NCBI GenBank assembly: GCA_903886275.1
Contig: CAISLN010000060.1
Coordinates: 1 to 56,437 of the forward strand
Source of the DNA: an uncultured beta proteobacterium
GTDB lineage: Bacteria > Pseudomonadota > Gammaproteobacteria > Burkholderiales > Burkholderiaceae_C
DNA: 56,437 bases
Direction of reading: 5' to 3'
The stretch's first letter is position 1; the number at the start of each line of letters is the position of its first letter. Under the pieces are notes generated by a model, which was given only the letters and a program-made list of their open reading frames with translations, did not search any database and was not told where the DNA came from. The translations under genes were made by a program, and so were the position numbers. Below are positions 25,303-35,390 of this stretch, in pieces.

Positions 25303-25322
25303 ATACGATGTATATTATGTTA
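25303..25322. promoter_or_regulatory. AT-rich site downstream of the KfrA-like gene, resembling the upstream operator
   Basis: ATACGATGTATATTATGTTA lies 50 bp after the KfrA-like stop. It shares the ATGTAT / TTATG elements of the spacer at 24191-24225 and stands out from the GC-rich context. It could be another binding site of the KfrA-like protein or a relic of an element end. The match is short and the call tentative. Confidence 0.35.
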
Positions 25323-25344
25323 ACAAATAGGGGCTAAAAAAGCC

Positions 25345-26277
25345 TCAGCTCACTTTGAAATGCACGGTGGGAACGTTCGGGTCGGCAAAGGATGCGCCCA
25401 GGGCCAGCTCGCCCTCACCGTGCAGCACGCATTCTTCACGGCGCAGCAGTACGTCACCGCTGTTGGCGCCGGCAAAACGGATCCAGCTACCGTAGCTGCT
25501 CACATCGACCAGCACTACGCTGCCGTTGCGCCATTCCAGTCGCGCATGGGTGCGTGATACGCGGGGGTCGTTGACCATGAACTCGATGTTGCGCACCCGT
25601 CCAATGTGAATGGGCAGCTCAAAGGATTTGAAGCGCTTGCTGTGGTTCATCCAACGCAGTTCCACCTCGCGCCCGAGCACATCCGACTCGCCCGCAATCA
25701 GGACCGGGTCTATTGCACCTTGCATGGTCAGGAAGTCTGAAACTTCCTCCTCGCGCCACTCGATCTGGTAGACCGTGCAGGGCTCGGCACGGCCGCGTAT
25801 GTTGATGGGGCCAAGAATGCGAAAGGTTACGCCTTGGGCCTCCGAAACGTGGTGCAGTGACGCGGCATCCGCCCATATCTGGTTGGGACCACAGAGGTCA
25901 CACAGACGGGCAGCAACATTGACGGCGTCGCCATAGCAGTCGCCTGCAACCAGTTCCACGTCGCCGCTGGCCAGGCCAATGCGAATCGGCATAGCGGTAT
26001 CTTTGGGACTGCGAACCAGTCGCTTGAAATGCACGCGCTGTAGTTCGACTACGGCACGCACGGCGCTGGCGCCATCCGGAAAAAGCGCCAAGACACCGTC
26101 GCCCAACGTTTTGACGACGCGCCCGTTGGCTTGCTCGCATTGTTGGGCAATCCAGGTCGTTATTTTGGTGATGGTTTCGGTGGCACGGACGTTGCCCAAG
26201 GCCTCAAACACGGCAGTGCTGCCATGCAGATCCGTAAATACAACCGTTGCCTGAACACCCATTCCCAGATTTCCCAA
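25345..26277 (-). CDS. Class III adenylate/guanylate cyclase with C-terminal FHA domain
   Basis: A 310-residue soluble protein. Residues 8-175 form a class III nucleotide cyclase domain with metal-binding Asp16 (VVFTDLHGST) and Asp60 (KTLGDGVLALF) and the transition-state pair Asn120/Arg124 (NVAAR); it looks catalytically competent, though ATP versus GTP preference is not assured. Residues 205-305 form an FHA phosphothreonine-binding domain (IHIGR and VSRTHARLEW). The domain pair links cyclic-nucleotide output to recognition of a phosphorylated partner. A Ser/Thr-kinase-like gene lies 2 kb away at 28401-29747, so phospho-dependent control is conceivable but unproven. ATG at 26259 is a second possible start. 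Confidence 0.9.
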   Translation of the reverse strand: MGNLGMGVQATVVFTDLHGSTAVFEALGNVRATETITKITTWIAQQCEQANGRVVKTLGDGVLALFPDGASAVRAVVELQRVHFKRLVRSPKDTAMPIRIGLASGDVELVAGDCYGDAVNVAARLCDLCGPNQIWADAASLHHVSEAQGVTFRILGPINIRGRAEPCTVYQIEWREEEVSDFLTMQGAIDPVLIAGESDVLGREVELRWMNHSKRFKSFELPIHIGRVRNIEFMVNDPRVSRTHARLEWRNGSVVLVDVSSYGSWIRFAGANSGDVLLRREECVLHGEGELALGASFADPNVPTVHFKVS

Positions 26278-26379
26278 TGCTTGTTAAAAGTTGAAGTTTA
26301 GAGCATTCAAGCCCGCCAGGCCGGTTTATGCCGCACAAGCCACGAACACAGGGTCCGCAGACTTGCAAAAAACCGGTGC

Positions 26380-27321
26380 TCAACCGTGGATATGACCCCA
26401 GGCCATCAGGGCATCGCGCCCCTGCACGACCAGATCTACCTTGGCACCCACTGGCAGCAGCACCTTGGTCTGCACGTGGCCATAGGGCAGATTGGACAGC
26501 ACCGGCACCGTCAATTGGTTCTGCAGCCACTGCGTGACGGTCTTCAGGCCAAAGCCCTTGTCATGGGCGGTGAGCTTGAACCCGGTGAATTGCCCCAACA
26601 AAATGGCCTTTTGCTTGGCCAGGACGCCAGCGTGCAGCAATTGGCTCAGCATTCTCTCCACCCGGTACGGCGGCTCCGCCACATCTTCCAAAAACAGCAC
26701 ACCGCCCTTGATGTTGGGGAAATAGGGGGTTCCGATCAGAGACACTAGCACAGACAGATTGCCGCCCCACAGGGTTGCGTTGCTAAAGCTGTATTCCTGC
26801 ATCGCCAGTTGCTGAGCCTGTGCCTTGTCCCTCACAGCAGGCAGTCGCCACCCTGCCCCCTCGCCCTGCCCTTGCAGCAAGTCGTTGAAGCAGTCTTCCA
26901 TGATGTCGTCGGGCAGGGGCTGTGCACCAAATCCTTCGCAAAGTGCCGGGCCGGCCCAGGAGACGCTGCCGGTCTTGGTAAACAGCGCGAGCTGAAAGGC
27001 CGTGAAGTCGCTGATGCCAACAAACTGCGTGCCGCCCTCAATGGCTTTGGCAACACCCGCGTAATCGATCTGGTCGAGGATGCGCGTCAGGCCGTAACCG
27101 CCTCGCGACATCAAGGCGATGTCGGCGCCGCTGGCTGCGGCCCGCGCAATCGCGGCCACGCGCGTGGCGTCGTCACCGGCAAAACGCTGGTGGCTGCTCA
27201 GCGCGTCCGTATCGATATCCACCTCATGGCCCAGTGCCTTGAGGCGTTTCACGCCCCTGCGAAAGGCCGGCTTGTCACGCACTGCGCCGGATGGGGAGTA
27301 AATATAAATGTGCTTTTTCAT
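26380..27321 (-). CDS. ldcA: LD-carboxypeptidase (peptidase family S66)
   Basis: Muropeptide LD-carboxypeptidase, which trims the terminal D-Ala from tetrapeptides during peptidoglycan recycling. The 313-residue protein starts at the ATG at 27321 (MKKHIYIYSPSG). Family S66 catalytic residues are visible: Ser72 in MSRGGYGLTR, Glu in the VLFLEDVAEPPYRVERM segment, and His in LPYGHVQTK. No signal peptide, as expected for the cytoplasmic enzyme. It lies 14 bp after tadA and is the last gene of the LRR-kinase/tadA/ldcA group. The open frame upstream to 27681 overlaps tadA and is a shadow. Confidence 0.92.
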   Translation of the reverse strand: MKKHIYIYSPSGAVRDKPAFRRGVKRLKALGHEVDIDTDALSSHQRFAGDDATRVAAIARAAASGADIALMSRGGYGLTRILDQIDYAGVAKAIEGGTQFVGISDFTAFQLALFTKTGSVSWAGPALCEGFGAQPLPDDIMEDCFNDLLQGQGEGAGWRLPAVRDKAQAQQLAMQEYSFSNATLWGGNLSVLVSLIGTPYFPNIKGGVLFLEDVAEPPYRVERMLSQLLHAGVLAKQKAILLGQFTGFKLTAHDKGFGLKTVTQWLQNQLTVPVLSNLPYGHVQTKVLLPVGAKVDLVVQGRDALMAWGHIHG

Positions 27322-27335
27322 GCTGCCATTGTCGG

Positions 27336-28397
27336 TTACCGCAGGCCCTGCGCTGCGAAGGCACGCAAGGCAGCGCGGTGGCCCGCATCCGGGAACGGCG
27401 CCTCCTGTGCGGCCCCATCTGCCTTGTCCTGAGAAGTGGGCAGCGCAAGGACCAGACTGCCCTGAATGCGCTCGGGTGCCAAAGCGCGCAGGCCGTCTGC
27501 CAGCCAATGCGGGGTGTGGCGGCTCACCAGCACCACGCCATGCAGGTCCAGCCGCTCCATTAGTTGTGCCAGGCAGAGAATGTGGAATTCGGCGCTGTGG
27601 ACATCGCCGCGCTTGGGTTTGTCGCTGCGTCCAAAGCCAATCAGATCGGGCATCAGCACCCTTGCGCCCTGCCCCAGCCAACCGGCAATTTCGCTACGGT
27701 AGCTGTAGCTCCAGCCCGGTACCGGATGCAGGCACAGCATTACGCGCTCACTGTCCCTAGGACCTTCATCGATATAGTGCATGCGCAGTCCCGCCAGCGC
27801 GGGCAAATCATGGACGTAATTTGCTTCCCATGGATAGCCAGCAAGCTGGGCAAAAAAGCGCTCCGGCGTGCGCAATGCGTCTTCACGCAGTGGCAAGGCC
27901 AGGCGCTTACACTGCTCTCTTTTGCCCCTGAAGAAGGTCTGCAAAAGCGCCGCTGCCGGATCGGCCAGAACGCCGCCTTCGACCTCGGTCTGGTGGTTGA
28001 GCTGCCTTTGCCCAAACAGGTCCAGGACTGAGCCGGCGCAACCGGTCTTGGCATCTGTGGCGCCAAAGACTACGCGTTTGAGGCGTGCATGCAGCATGGC
28101 GCCGCTGCACATGGCACAGGGTTCCAGCGTCACATACAGGGTGCAATGCTCCAGCCGGTAGTTGCCAAGGGCCTTGGCCGCTTCGCGCAGCGCCTGCATC
28201 TCGGCATGGGCGCTGGGGTCGCAAGACTGTATGGGGCAGTTGCTTCCTGTGCCAATGACCACGCCGTCCTTGACCACCACGGCGCCCACTGGCACCTCAC
28301 CCGCTGCGGCTGCCTGCGCTGCCAGTTGCAGTGCGATCTGCATAAAGCGGGCGTCCTGTTCGCTGGAGGATGGGGCGATGGGCGGCAACTGTGACAC
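27336..28397 (-). CDS. tadA: tRNA adenosine(34) deaminase fused to a degenerate alpha/beta-hydrolase domain
   Basis: Residues 15-165 are a complete TadA that deaminates A34 to inosine in tRNA-Arg: HAE motif with zinc ligand His64 and catalytic Glu66, and zinc ligands Cys94 and Cys97 in PCAMC. Residues 175-353 resemble the N-terminal half of haloalkane-dehalogenase-like hydrolases (HYIDEG, WSYSYR, PDLIGFGRSDKP). Where the family has its nucleophile elbow (QDWGG-like) this protein reads LVSRHTPHWL, and the cap domain and catalytic His are missing, so the hydrolase part should be inactive. Normal TadA is about 150-170 residues. Start is GTG at 28397, 3 bases after the LRR-kinase stop. Confidence 0.9.
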   Translation of the reverse strand: MSQLPPIAPSSSEQDARFMQIALQLAAQAAAAGEVPVGAVVVKDGVVIGTGSNCPIQSCDPSAHAEMQALREAAKALGNYRLEHCTLYVTLEPCAMCSGAMLHARLKRVVFGATDAKTGCAGSVLDLFGQRQLNHQTEVEGGVLADPAAALLQTFFRGKREQCKRLALPLREDALRTPERFFAQLAGYPWEANYVHDLPALAGLRMHYIDEGPRDSERVMLCLHPVPGWSYSYRSEIAGWLGQGARVLMPDLIGFGRSDKPKRGDVHSAEFHILCLAQLMERLDLHGVVLVSRHTPHWLADGLRALAPERIQGSLVLALPTSQDKADGAAQEAPFPDAGHRAALRAFAAQGLR

Positions 28398-28400
28398 CGG

Positions 28401-29747
28401 CTAGGCTTTCTGGTTGATAACGCGTTCGATGTCCATGAGCTGTAAATGGATGGCGGCAAACAGCGGCCTGTCACCAGGGACTTCAGACAAGCAAGCGCTC
28501 TTGAGTACTGCCAGCATACCAAGTGTTGGTACTTCCTCTGGCAAGGCCGTACATCGGTCGAGCAACTCCTCCAGCAGACAGGCAAAGGCCCGCACCTCCA
28601 AGCGCTCGATGGCCTGTGCCGTGGCACTGCCGTCGCTGGCGTAAAAAGAGGCAGCGCCGAAGTCGCCGATCAATGCCCTACCCTGCGCACAACACAGAAT
28701 ATTGTGGCCGTAGAGGTCGCCATGCATGATGCCGCGCCCGTGCAAATGTTGTGCAGCAGAAGCAAGCGCCCCCACCAACTGCAGCAAGGCCGACAAACTG
28801 AAACAGGTGTCTGGCGCATAGGTGTCGCGTGTGCAGGAGGCCAGGCTGGGCGGTCCGGCAAGATTTTGAAAGTCCGGCGCAATGAGCGCCATCACCAACC
28901 CATTGAGCCCAGAGGGATGATCCGCCAGGCTGCCAAGAATAGGGATCAGGCTGGGATGCGCGGACGCGGCGATGGAAGCGGCCATTTCTGAGCCGGGCAA
29001 ACCATCGCTGGTCACAGCCCCCTTGAACAGCTTGACCGCTACGCTGCGTGCAGCGCCGCCAGCCTCACGCAGCTGCGCGCGGTGAATGACACCTGAGGCG
29101 CCCTCGCCCAATACCTGTTCCAGTGCCAGTGCGCTCCAGGCGATGTCATTGATGGGCGACTTTGAATACGCCCCGGCTTCGAACTCCGCACAAAAAGGGT
29201 TGCCAGAATAGGCCAACCAGGAGAGGCGCGGCATGGACAACAGCCAAGGGGGCAACTCACTGAGCCGATTGGCCGCGATGCGCAGCAATTCCAGACGCTG
29301 GCAGTTGGCAAGCTGGGGCGGCAGCGCAAGCAAGCGGTTGCCGGCCAGCATCAGCTTTTGCAGCTGGCTGCAGTTCCCCAATTCTGCGGGAAGTTCTTCC
29401 AGCAGGTTGTCCGTCAGGATCAGCCAGCGCAATTGGGTGGGCAGCGCCGCAGCAGAAACCTTGTGAATGCGGTTGGCCTTGAAGCCCACCATGCTCAGCT
29501 CGGGGCACGCGCCCAACACAGCCGGCAATTCCGTGAATTTATTTTCGGAGCAAAAAATAAGGCGTAGCTTGCCAAGGCGCCACAGGTCGTCGGGGAGCGT
29601 GCTCAGCGCATTGCCCGACAGATCCAGAATTTCCAGCGAATCCGCCAGATCCAGGATCTCGCGCGGGAAACTGCTGAGGCCACAACAAAGCTTCAGGTGG
29701 GTAACGCCGAGCAGTTCACCGCAGCGGAGCTGCTCTATGGTTTGCAT
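28401..29747 (-). CDS. Leucine-rich-repeat protein kinase
   Basis: A 448-residue protein. Residues 15-190 hold about seven leucine-rich repeats (e.g. SLEILDLSGNALSTLPDDLW, LQKLMLAGNRLLALPPQLA). Residues 205-440 form a eukaryote-like protein kinase domain with Gly-rich loop VLGEGASGV, ATP-anchoring Lys in VAVKLFKG, catalytic loop HGDLYGHNIL and metal loop GDFGAAS. The core residues are present, so activity is plausible; the His-Gly-Asp variant replaces the usual His-Arg-Asp, as in other bacterial members. No membrane segment or signal is seen, so it should be cytoplasmic. A terminator separates it from guaA; tadA follows after 3 bases. Substrate unknown. Confidence 0.9.
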   Translation of the reverse strand: MQTIEQLRCGELLGVTHLKLCCGLSSFPREILDLADSLEILDLSGNALSTLPDDLWRLGKLRLIFCSENKFTELPAVLGACPELSMVGFKANRIHKVSAAALPTQLRWLILTDNLLEELPAELGNCSQLQKLMLAGNRLLALPPQLANCQRLELLRIAANRLSELPPWLLSMPRLSWLAYSGNPFCAEFEAGAYSKSPINDIAWSALALEQVLGEGASGVIHRAQLREAGGAARSVAVKLFKGAVTSDGLPGSEMAASIAASAHPSLIPILGSLADHPSGLNGLVMALIAPDFQNLAGPPSLASCTRDTYAPDTCFSLSALLQLVGALASAAQHLHGRGIMHGDLYGHNILCCAQGRALIGDFGAASFYASDGSATAQAIERLEVRAFACLLEELLDRCTALPEEVPTLGMLAVLKSACLSEVPGDRPLFAAIHLQLMDIERVINQKA

Positions 29748-29770
29748 GGATTTTCAGAGTGTCCGGCACA

Positions 29771-29801
29771 GAAAAAAGAGGGCCCGCATTGCGCGGGCCC
29801 G
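29771..29801 (-). terminator. Rho-independent terminator downstream of guaA
   Basis: Read on the minus strand, an 8-bp GC stem (GGGCCCGC, 29793-29800, with GCGGGCCC, 29780-29787) is followed by a T-rich run (29771-29778). It lies just after the guaA stop and before the LRR-kinase gene, so the kinase group probably has its own promoter or receives read-through. Confidence 0.85.
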
Positions 29802-29805
29802 TGCC

Positions 29806-31419
29806 TCATTCCCACTCAATCGTCGCGGGCGGCTTGCTGCTCACGTCGTAGGTGACGCGGTTGATGCCGCGCACTTCGTTGATGATGCGGCTCGACACTT
29901 TTTTGAGCAGCGCGTAGGGCAGCTCGGCCCAGTCGGCGGTCATGAAGTCGCTGGTTTGCACCGCGCGCAGGGCCACCACAAAGTCGTAGGTGCGGCCGTC
30001 GCCCATCACGCCCACGCTCTTGACCGGCAGGAACACGGTAAAGGCCTGGCTGGTGAGGTCATACCAACTTTTGCCACTCTCTTCGTCGATGAAGTTGCGC
30101 AGCTCTTCGATGAAGATGGCGTCGGCCTTGCGCAGCAGGTCGGCATATTCTTTTTTGACCTCGCCCAGAATCCGCACGCCCAAACCCGGTCCCGGGAACG
30201 GATGGCGATAAACCATGTGGAAGGGCAGGCCCAGCGCCACGCCGAGCTCGCGCACCTCGTCCTTGAACAGTTCGCGCAAGGGCTCCAACAGTTTCAAGCC
30301 AAGCTGCTCGGGCAGGCCGCCCACGTTGTGGTGGCTCTTGATGGTGACAGCCTTCTTGCTATTTGCCCCGCCCGACTCGATCACGTCCGGATAAATCGTG
30401 CCCTGGGCCAGCCACTCCACATGGCGCGACTGGTCGCTGCGCAGCTTGGCCGCCTCGGCCTTGAACACTTCGACGAACTCACGGCCTATGATCTTGCGCT
30501 TGGCTTCCGGCTCACTGACTCCGGCCAGATGGCCCAGAAACTGCGCCTCGGCATCCACCCGCACCACCTTGGCGTGCAGCTTGCCGACGAACATGTCCAT
30601 CACCATGTCGCCCTCGTTCAGGCGTAACAGACCATGATCCACAAACACGCAGGTCAGTTGCTCGCCAATGGCGCGGTGGATCAGGGCCGCAGCCACCGAA
30701 GAATCGACACCGCCGGACAGGCCCAAAATCACTTCATCGGTTCCCACCTGGGCGCGAATTTTGGCTACCGCCTCGGTGATGTAGTCGCCCATGATCCAGT
30801 CCGGGCGGGTGTTGCAAATGTCGAGCACAAAGCGCTCCAAAATCGCAGCACCCCGCTTGGTGTGGGTGACTTCCGGGTGAAATTGCACGCCGTAAAAATG
30901 ACGCGTTTCATCGGCCATGCCGGCAATCGGACAGCTTTCGGTGCTGGCCATCAACGTGAAGCCGTGGGGCAACTCGGTGACCTTGTCGCCGTGGCTCATC
31001 CACACCTGCAACATGCTCTGGCCTTCTGACAGGTAGTCCTGGATGCCTTCCAGTAGCTTGGTATGGCCGTGGGCCTGCACGTCGGCGTGGCCGAATTCAC
31101 GCTGGTGCCCGCTTTGCACCAAACCACCGAGCTGATGCGCCATGGCCTGCATGCCGTAGCAAATGCCCAGCACCGGAATGCCCAACTCGAATACCGCCTT
31201 GGGCGCCTTGTCGGTGGTTTCTTCGTACACGCTGGCATGGCTGCCAGACAAAATAATGCCCTTGAGTGAGCCGTCACGCGCATAGGCGCGCAGCCATTCG
31301 TCCGTCACATCACAGGGATGCACTTCGCAGAACACATGGGCCTCGCGGATGCGCCGGGCAATCAGCTGCGTAACCTGCGAACCGAAATCGAGAATAAGTA
31401 TTTTCTGGTGCAAAGACAT
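29806..31419 (-). CDS. guaA: GMP synthase (glutamine-hydrolysing)
   Basis: Converts XMP to GMP with glutamine as nitrogen donor. The 537-residue protein contains the class I amidotransferase domain (nucleophile Cys in GICYGMQAM; His/Glu in FHPEVTHT), the ATP-pyrophosphatase P-loop LSGGVDSSV and the C-terminal dimerisation domain ending [17 protein letters not shown]. It follows guaB on the same strand after 228 bp, the arrangement usual in betaproteobacteria, and is closed by a strong terminator. Confidence 0.98.
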   Translation of the reverse strand: MSLHQKILILDFGSQVTQLIARRIREAHVFCEVHPCDVTDEWLRAYARDGSLKGIILSGSHASVYEETTDKAPKAVFELGIPVLGICYGMQAMAHQLGGLVQSGHQREFGHADVQAHGHTKLLEGIQDYLSEGQSMLQVWMSHGDKVTELPHGFTLMASTESCPIAGMADETRHFYGVQFHPEVTHTKRGAAILERFVLDICNTRPDWIMGDYITEAVAKIRAQVGTDEVILGLSGGVDSSVAAALIHRAIGEQLTCVFVDHGLLRLNEGDMVMDMFVGKLHAKVVRVDAEAQFLGHLAGVSEPEAKRKIIGREFVEVFKAEAAKLRSDQSRHVEWLAQGTIYPDVIESGGANSKKAVTIKSHHNVGGLPEQLGLKLLEPLRELFKDEVRELGVALGLPFHMVYRHPFPGPGLGVRILGEVKKEYADLLRKADAIFIEELRNFIDEESGKSWYDLTSQAFTVFLPVKSVGVMGDGRTYDFVVALRAVQTSDFMTADWAELPYALLKKVSSRIINEVRGINRVTYDVSSKPPATIEWE

Positions 31420-31492
31420 GAGTGGACAGGTGCTGTGAAGGTTGAAAAGAAAGTGTCCGGCAAAGGTGCCTTAACCCGGGAACACCATGGAG

Positions 31493-31536
31493 CCGGCTTC
31501 GCCGTGCCACTGGTGTTGCCCCCTGCAAGGGGCTGA
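31493..31536. repeat. Possible REP-like intergenic element between guaB and guaA
   Basis: Two small hairpins sit close together: CGGC-TTC-GCCG (31494-31504) and a GCCCC/GGGGC stem (31518-31533), joined by CACTGGTGTTGCCCCCTGCA-type sequence. I recall similar palindromic units scattered between genes in Comamonadaceae genomes. Only one degenerate copy is in the window, so the repeat nature cannot be confirmed here. Confidence 0.4.
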
Positions 31537-31647
31537 GACCAGCGGCTCTAAGTCTGCCTGCGCAGACCTGGACTGGCCGAAGAACCGCTGACTCTGGCAG
31601 CGGCACATCAAGCAATCGCATGCAGTGCGCGCAGCCTGGGGCGGTGC

Positions 31648-33683
<2,036 letters not shown>

Positions 33684-33690
33684 GTCTGAT

Positions 33691-34038
33691 CTAGTATCCC
33701 GACTTGGCGCCGGCCCGGCGCTTGGAAAAAAGTCCTGTGGTGCCCGCCCCCTGGCGGATAAAGCGCTCGCGCCGCGCCACCTTGGGGTCTACCTTGAGCG
33801 CACGGTACAACTCCACCCGATCGCCCGCGCGCAGCAATTGATCCGCAGGCAGTTTGCGGCCCCAGATGCCGGGCTGCAAGGCGTCCACTGCCGCATCGGA
33901 CAGGTCTGCTAACAGGCCACTGGCGCGCACCGCATCTGCGATCGTGCTGCCTAGCGGGACTTGCACGACCCGCTCCACACAGCTGCGCTGCGCTGCGCTG
34001 AAGCAAACGGTGACCGCCATTGTCGGCTCATTCGCCAT
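33691..34038 (-). CDS. rnfH: RnfH-family protein
   Basis: Small ubiquitin-like-fold protein of the RnfH (UPF0125) family, 115 residues from the ATG at 34038 (MANEPTMAVTV); a second ATG at 34020 (MAVTVCFSA) is possible. Family motifs include ADAVRASGLL, GIWGRKLPADQLLRAGDRVELYRAL and DPKVARRER. It overlaps the end of ratA by 11 bases when the first ATG is used. In E. coli the ratA-rnfH homologues are the old yfjG-yfjF pair. Its biochemical role is unclear; a link to Rnf electron transport is only by name. Confidence 0.9.
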   Translation of the reverse strand: MANEPTMAVTVCFSAAQRSCVERVVQVPLGSTIADAVRASGLLADLSDAAVDALQPGIWGRKLPADQLLRAGDRVELYRALKVDPKVARRERFIRQGAGTTGLFSKRRAGAKSGY

Positions 34039-34471
34039 AGACCTGCTGGGCACGTTTGACAAAAGCATCCACCAGACTGGAGGCGATCTTGTCAAAAACA
34101 GGGCCCACCAGCTTGCCCAGGGTGGCGTTCTCAAAGCCGTAGTTCAGTGTGAATTCGATGCGACAGGCGCGTTGGCTGCCGTCGCCTATGGGCACAAAGT
34201 CCCAGGCACCATCCAGATTGGAGAACGGCCCTTTGACCAGCTTGAGCTCGACGCGGCTGCCCTCCACATGGACGTTGCGCGTCTGAAAGTTTTGCTTGAT
34301 TCCGCTAAACGAAATGCCGATTTCGGCCAGCATGCCGCCCTCGTGCAATTCGAGTACGGCGCCACGGTCGCACCAGGGCAGAAACTGCGGATAGTTGGCA
34401 ACATCAATCACCAGCGCATACATTTCCTGCGGGCTGTACCAGATCAGAACGGACTTGTGAACAGTTTTCAT
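34028..34471 (-). CDS. ratA: RatA/COQ10-type START-domain protein
   Basis: A 147-residue START-fold protein of the Coq10/RatA family. Motifs MYALVIDVANYPQFLPWC and the hydrophobic ligand cavity pattern LNYGFENATLGKLVGPVFD are typical. E. coli RatA was described as an inhibitor of ribosome subunit association; relatives in eukaryotes (COQ10) bind ubiquinone, and a lipid/quinone role is equally plausible. It is divergent from smpB with 95 bp between and coupled to rnfH. Confidence 0.93.
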   Translation of the reverse strand: MKTVHKSVLIWYSPQEMYALVIDVANYPQFLPWCDRGAVLELHEGGMLAEIGISFSGIKQNFQTRNVHVEGSRVELKLVKGPFSNLDGAWDFVPIGDGSQRACRIEFTLNYGFENATLGKLVGPVFDKIASSLVDAFVKRAQQVYGE

Positions 34472-34566
34472 AGAATAGGGGTATGCGCGGGATTGTAGAC
34501 AAGCCGTGACAGTGCCCTTAACCGGACGCGGCTTTCTTTTCGATTCAACGTCCCCATTTCAGCTCC

Positions 34567-35040
34567 ATGGCCAAAAAACCCGAAACCGCTACCCGTATTG
34601 CCGACAACAAAAAGGCCGCCTTCAACTACTTCTTCGAGGAGCGATTGGAGGCCGGCATCGTGCTCGAAGGCTGGGAGGTCAAGTCCCTGCGCGAGGGCAA
34701 GGTCCAGCTCACCGATGGCTATGTGGTGGCGCGCGGTGGCGAGCTCTTCCTCATCGGCCTGCAAATCCATCCGCTGCACACGGCCTCCACCCACATCAGC
34801 CCGGACAAGGTGCGCACCAGAAAATTGCTGCTGCACAAGGAGCAGATCAAGCGCCTGATTGGCAAGGTCGAGCAAAAGGGCTACACGCTGGTGCCCATCA
34901 ACCTGCACTGGAAGGCCGGCAAGATCAAGTGCGAAATCGCCCTGGCCAAGGGCAAGGCCGAGCATGACAAGCGCGACACCATCAAGGACCGCGAAGGCAA
35001 GCGCGAGGTGGAACGCGCCATGAAGGACCGCGGCCGCTAG
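34567..35040 (+). CDS. smpB: SsrA-binding protein
   Basis: tmRNA partner required for trans-translation and rescue of stalled ribosomes. The 157-residue protein has the OB-fold core with the family segments [35 protein letters not shown] and the basic C-terminal tail ([14 protein letters not shown]) that enters the ribosomal A site. The tmRNA gene itself was not seen in the window. A strong hairpin terminator follows the stop. Confidence 0.97.
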   Translation: MAKKPETATRIADNKKAAFNYFFEERLEAGIVLEGWEVKSLREGKVQLTDGYVVARGGELFLIGLQIHPLHTASTHISPDKVRTRKLLLHKEQIKRLIGKVEQKGYTLVPINLHWKAGKIKCEIALAKGKAEHDKRDTIKDREGKREVERAMKDRGR

Positions 35041-35064
35041 CCCTCAAGCGCGTTTGCACTCCGG

Positions 35065-35100
35065 CCACAAAAAAGCCCTCTCGCGAGGGCTTTTTTGTGG
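35065..35100. terminator. Bidirectional rho-independent terminator
   Basis: Perfect 16-bp stem (35065-35080 with 35085-35100) around a TCGC loop. The GC part is GCCCTC/GAGGGC, flanked by six A on the left and six T on the right, so it works for smpB on the plus strand and for the small minus-strand gene that ends at 35121. Confidence 0.93.
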
Positions 35101-35120
35101 GAGCCAGAAGGCTGCTGGAA

Positions 35121-35291
35121 TCAACCGCCCTTGCTAGGACGCTTGCCAGGATTCTTTTTGCTGCGGGTAGAAACGCCACGTTCCAGGCTGACGCGCTGTC
35201 CACGGCCGCCGGTGGGCAGCGTGAAACCGGCGAGGGTTGCGGGACGGGGAGTAGCTTTGCGGTCAGCTTCGGTAACGATTTTGTTGCCCAT
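35121..35291 (-). CDS. Small basic protein of unknown function
   Basis: A 56-residue frame from the ATG at 35291 (MGNKIVTEADRKATPRPATL) rich in Lys, Arg, Gly and Pro and ending KKNPGKRPSKGG. The composition suggests a disordered, nucleic-acid-binding or ribosome-associated peptide. Support for a real gene: it fills the space between smpB and the deacetylase gene, ends right beside a bidirectional terminator, and its codons are those of expressed genes in the window. I recognise no named family. A TTG at 35303 is an alternative start. Confidence 0.5.
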   Translation of the reverse strand: MGNKIVTEADRKATPRPATLAGFTLPTGGRGQRVSLERGVSTRSKKNPGKRPSKGG

Positions 35292-35390
35292 TTGGTGTTC
35301 CAAGAGAAGTAAGTAAAGACCCCCCTATTTGAACATTTTTTGAGAGTCCCCCCGAAGGACCGTTTCTGGGCCCTGCCCGACAATCCTTGC

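Noticed and set aside
34028..34471. ratA as a toxin-antitoxin locus with rnfH
   Set aside because: The pair is a conserved core arrangement and RnfH is not an established antitoxin; the lipid-binding START fold suggests a housekeeping role.
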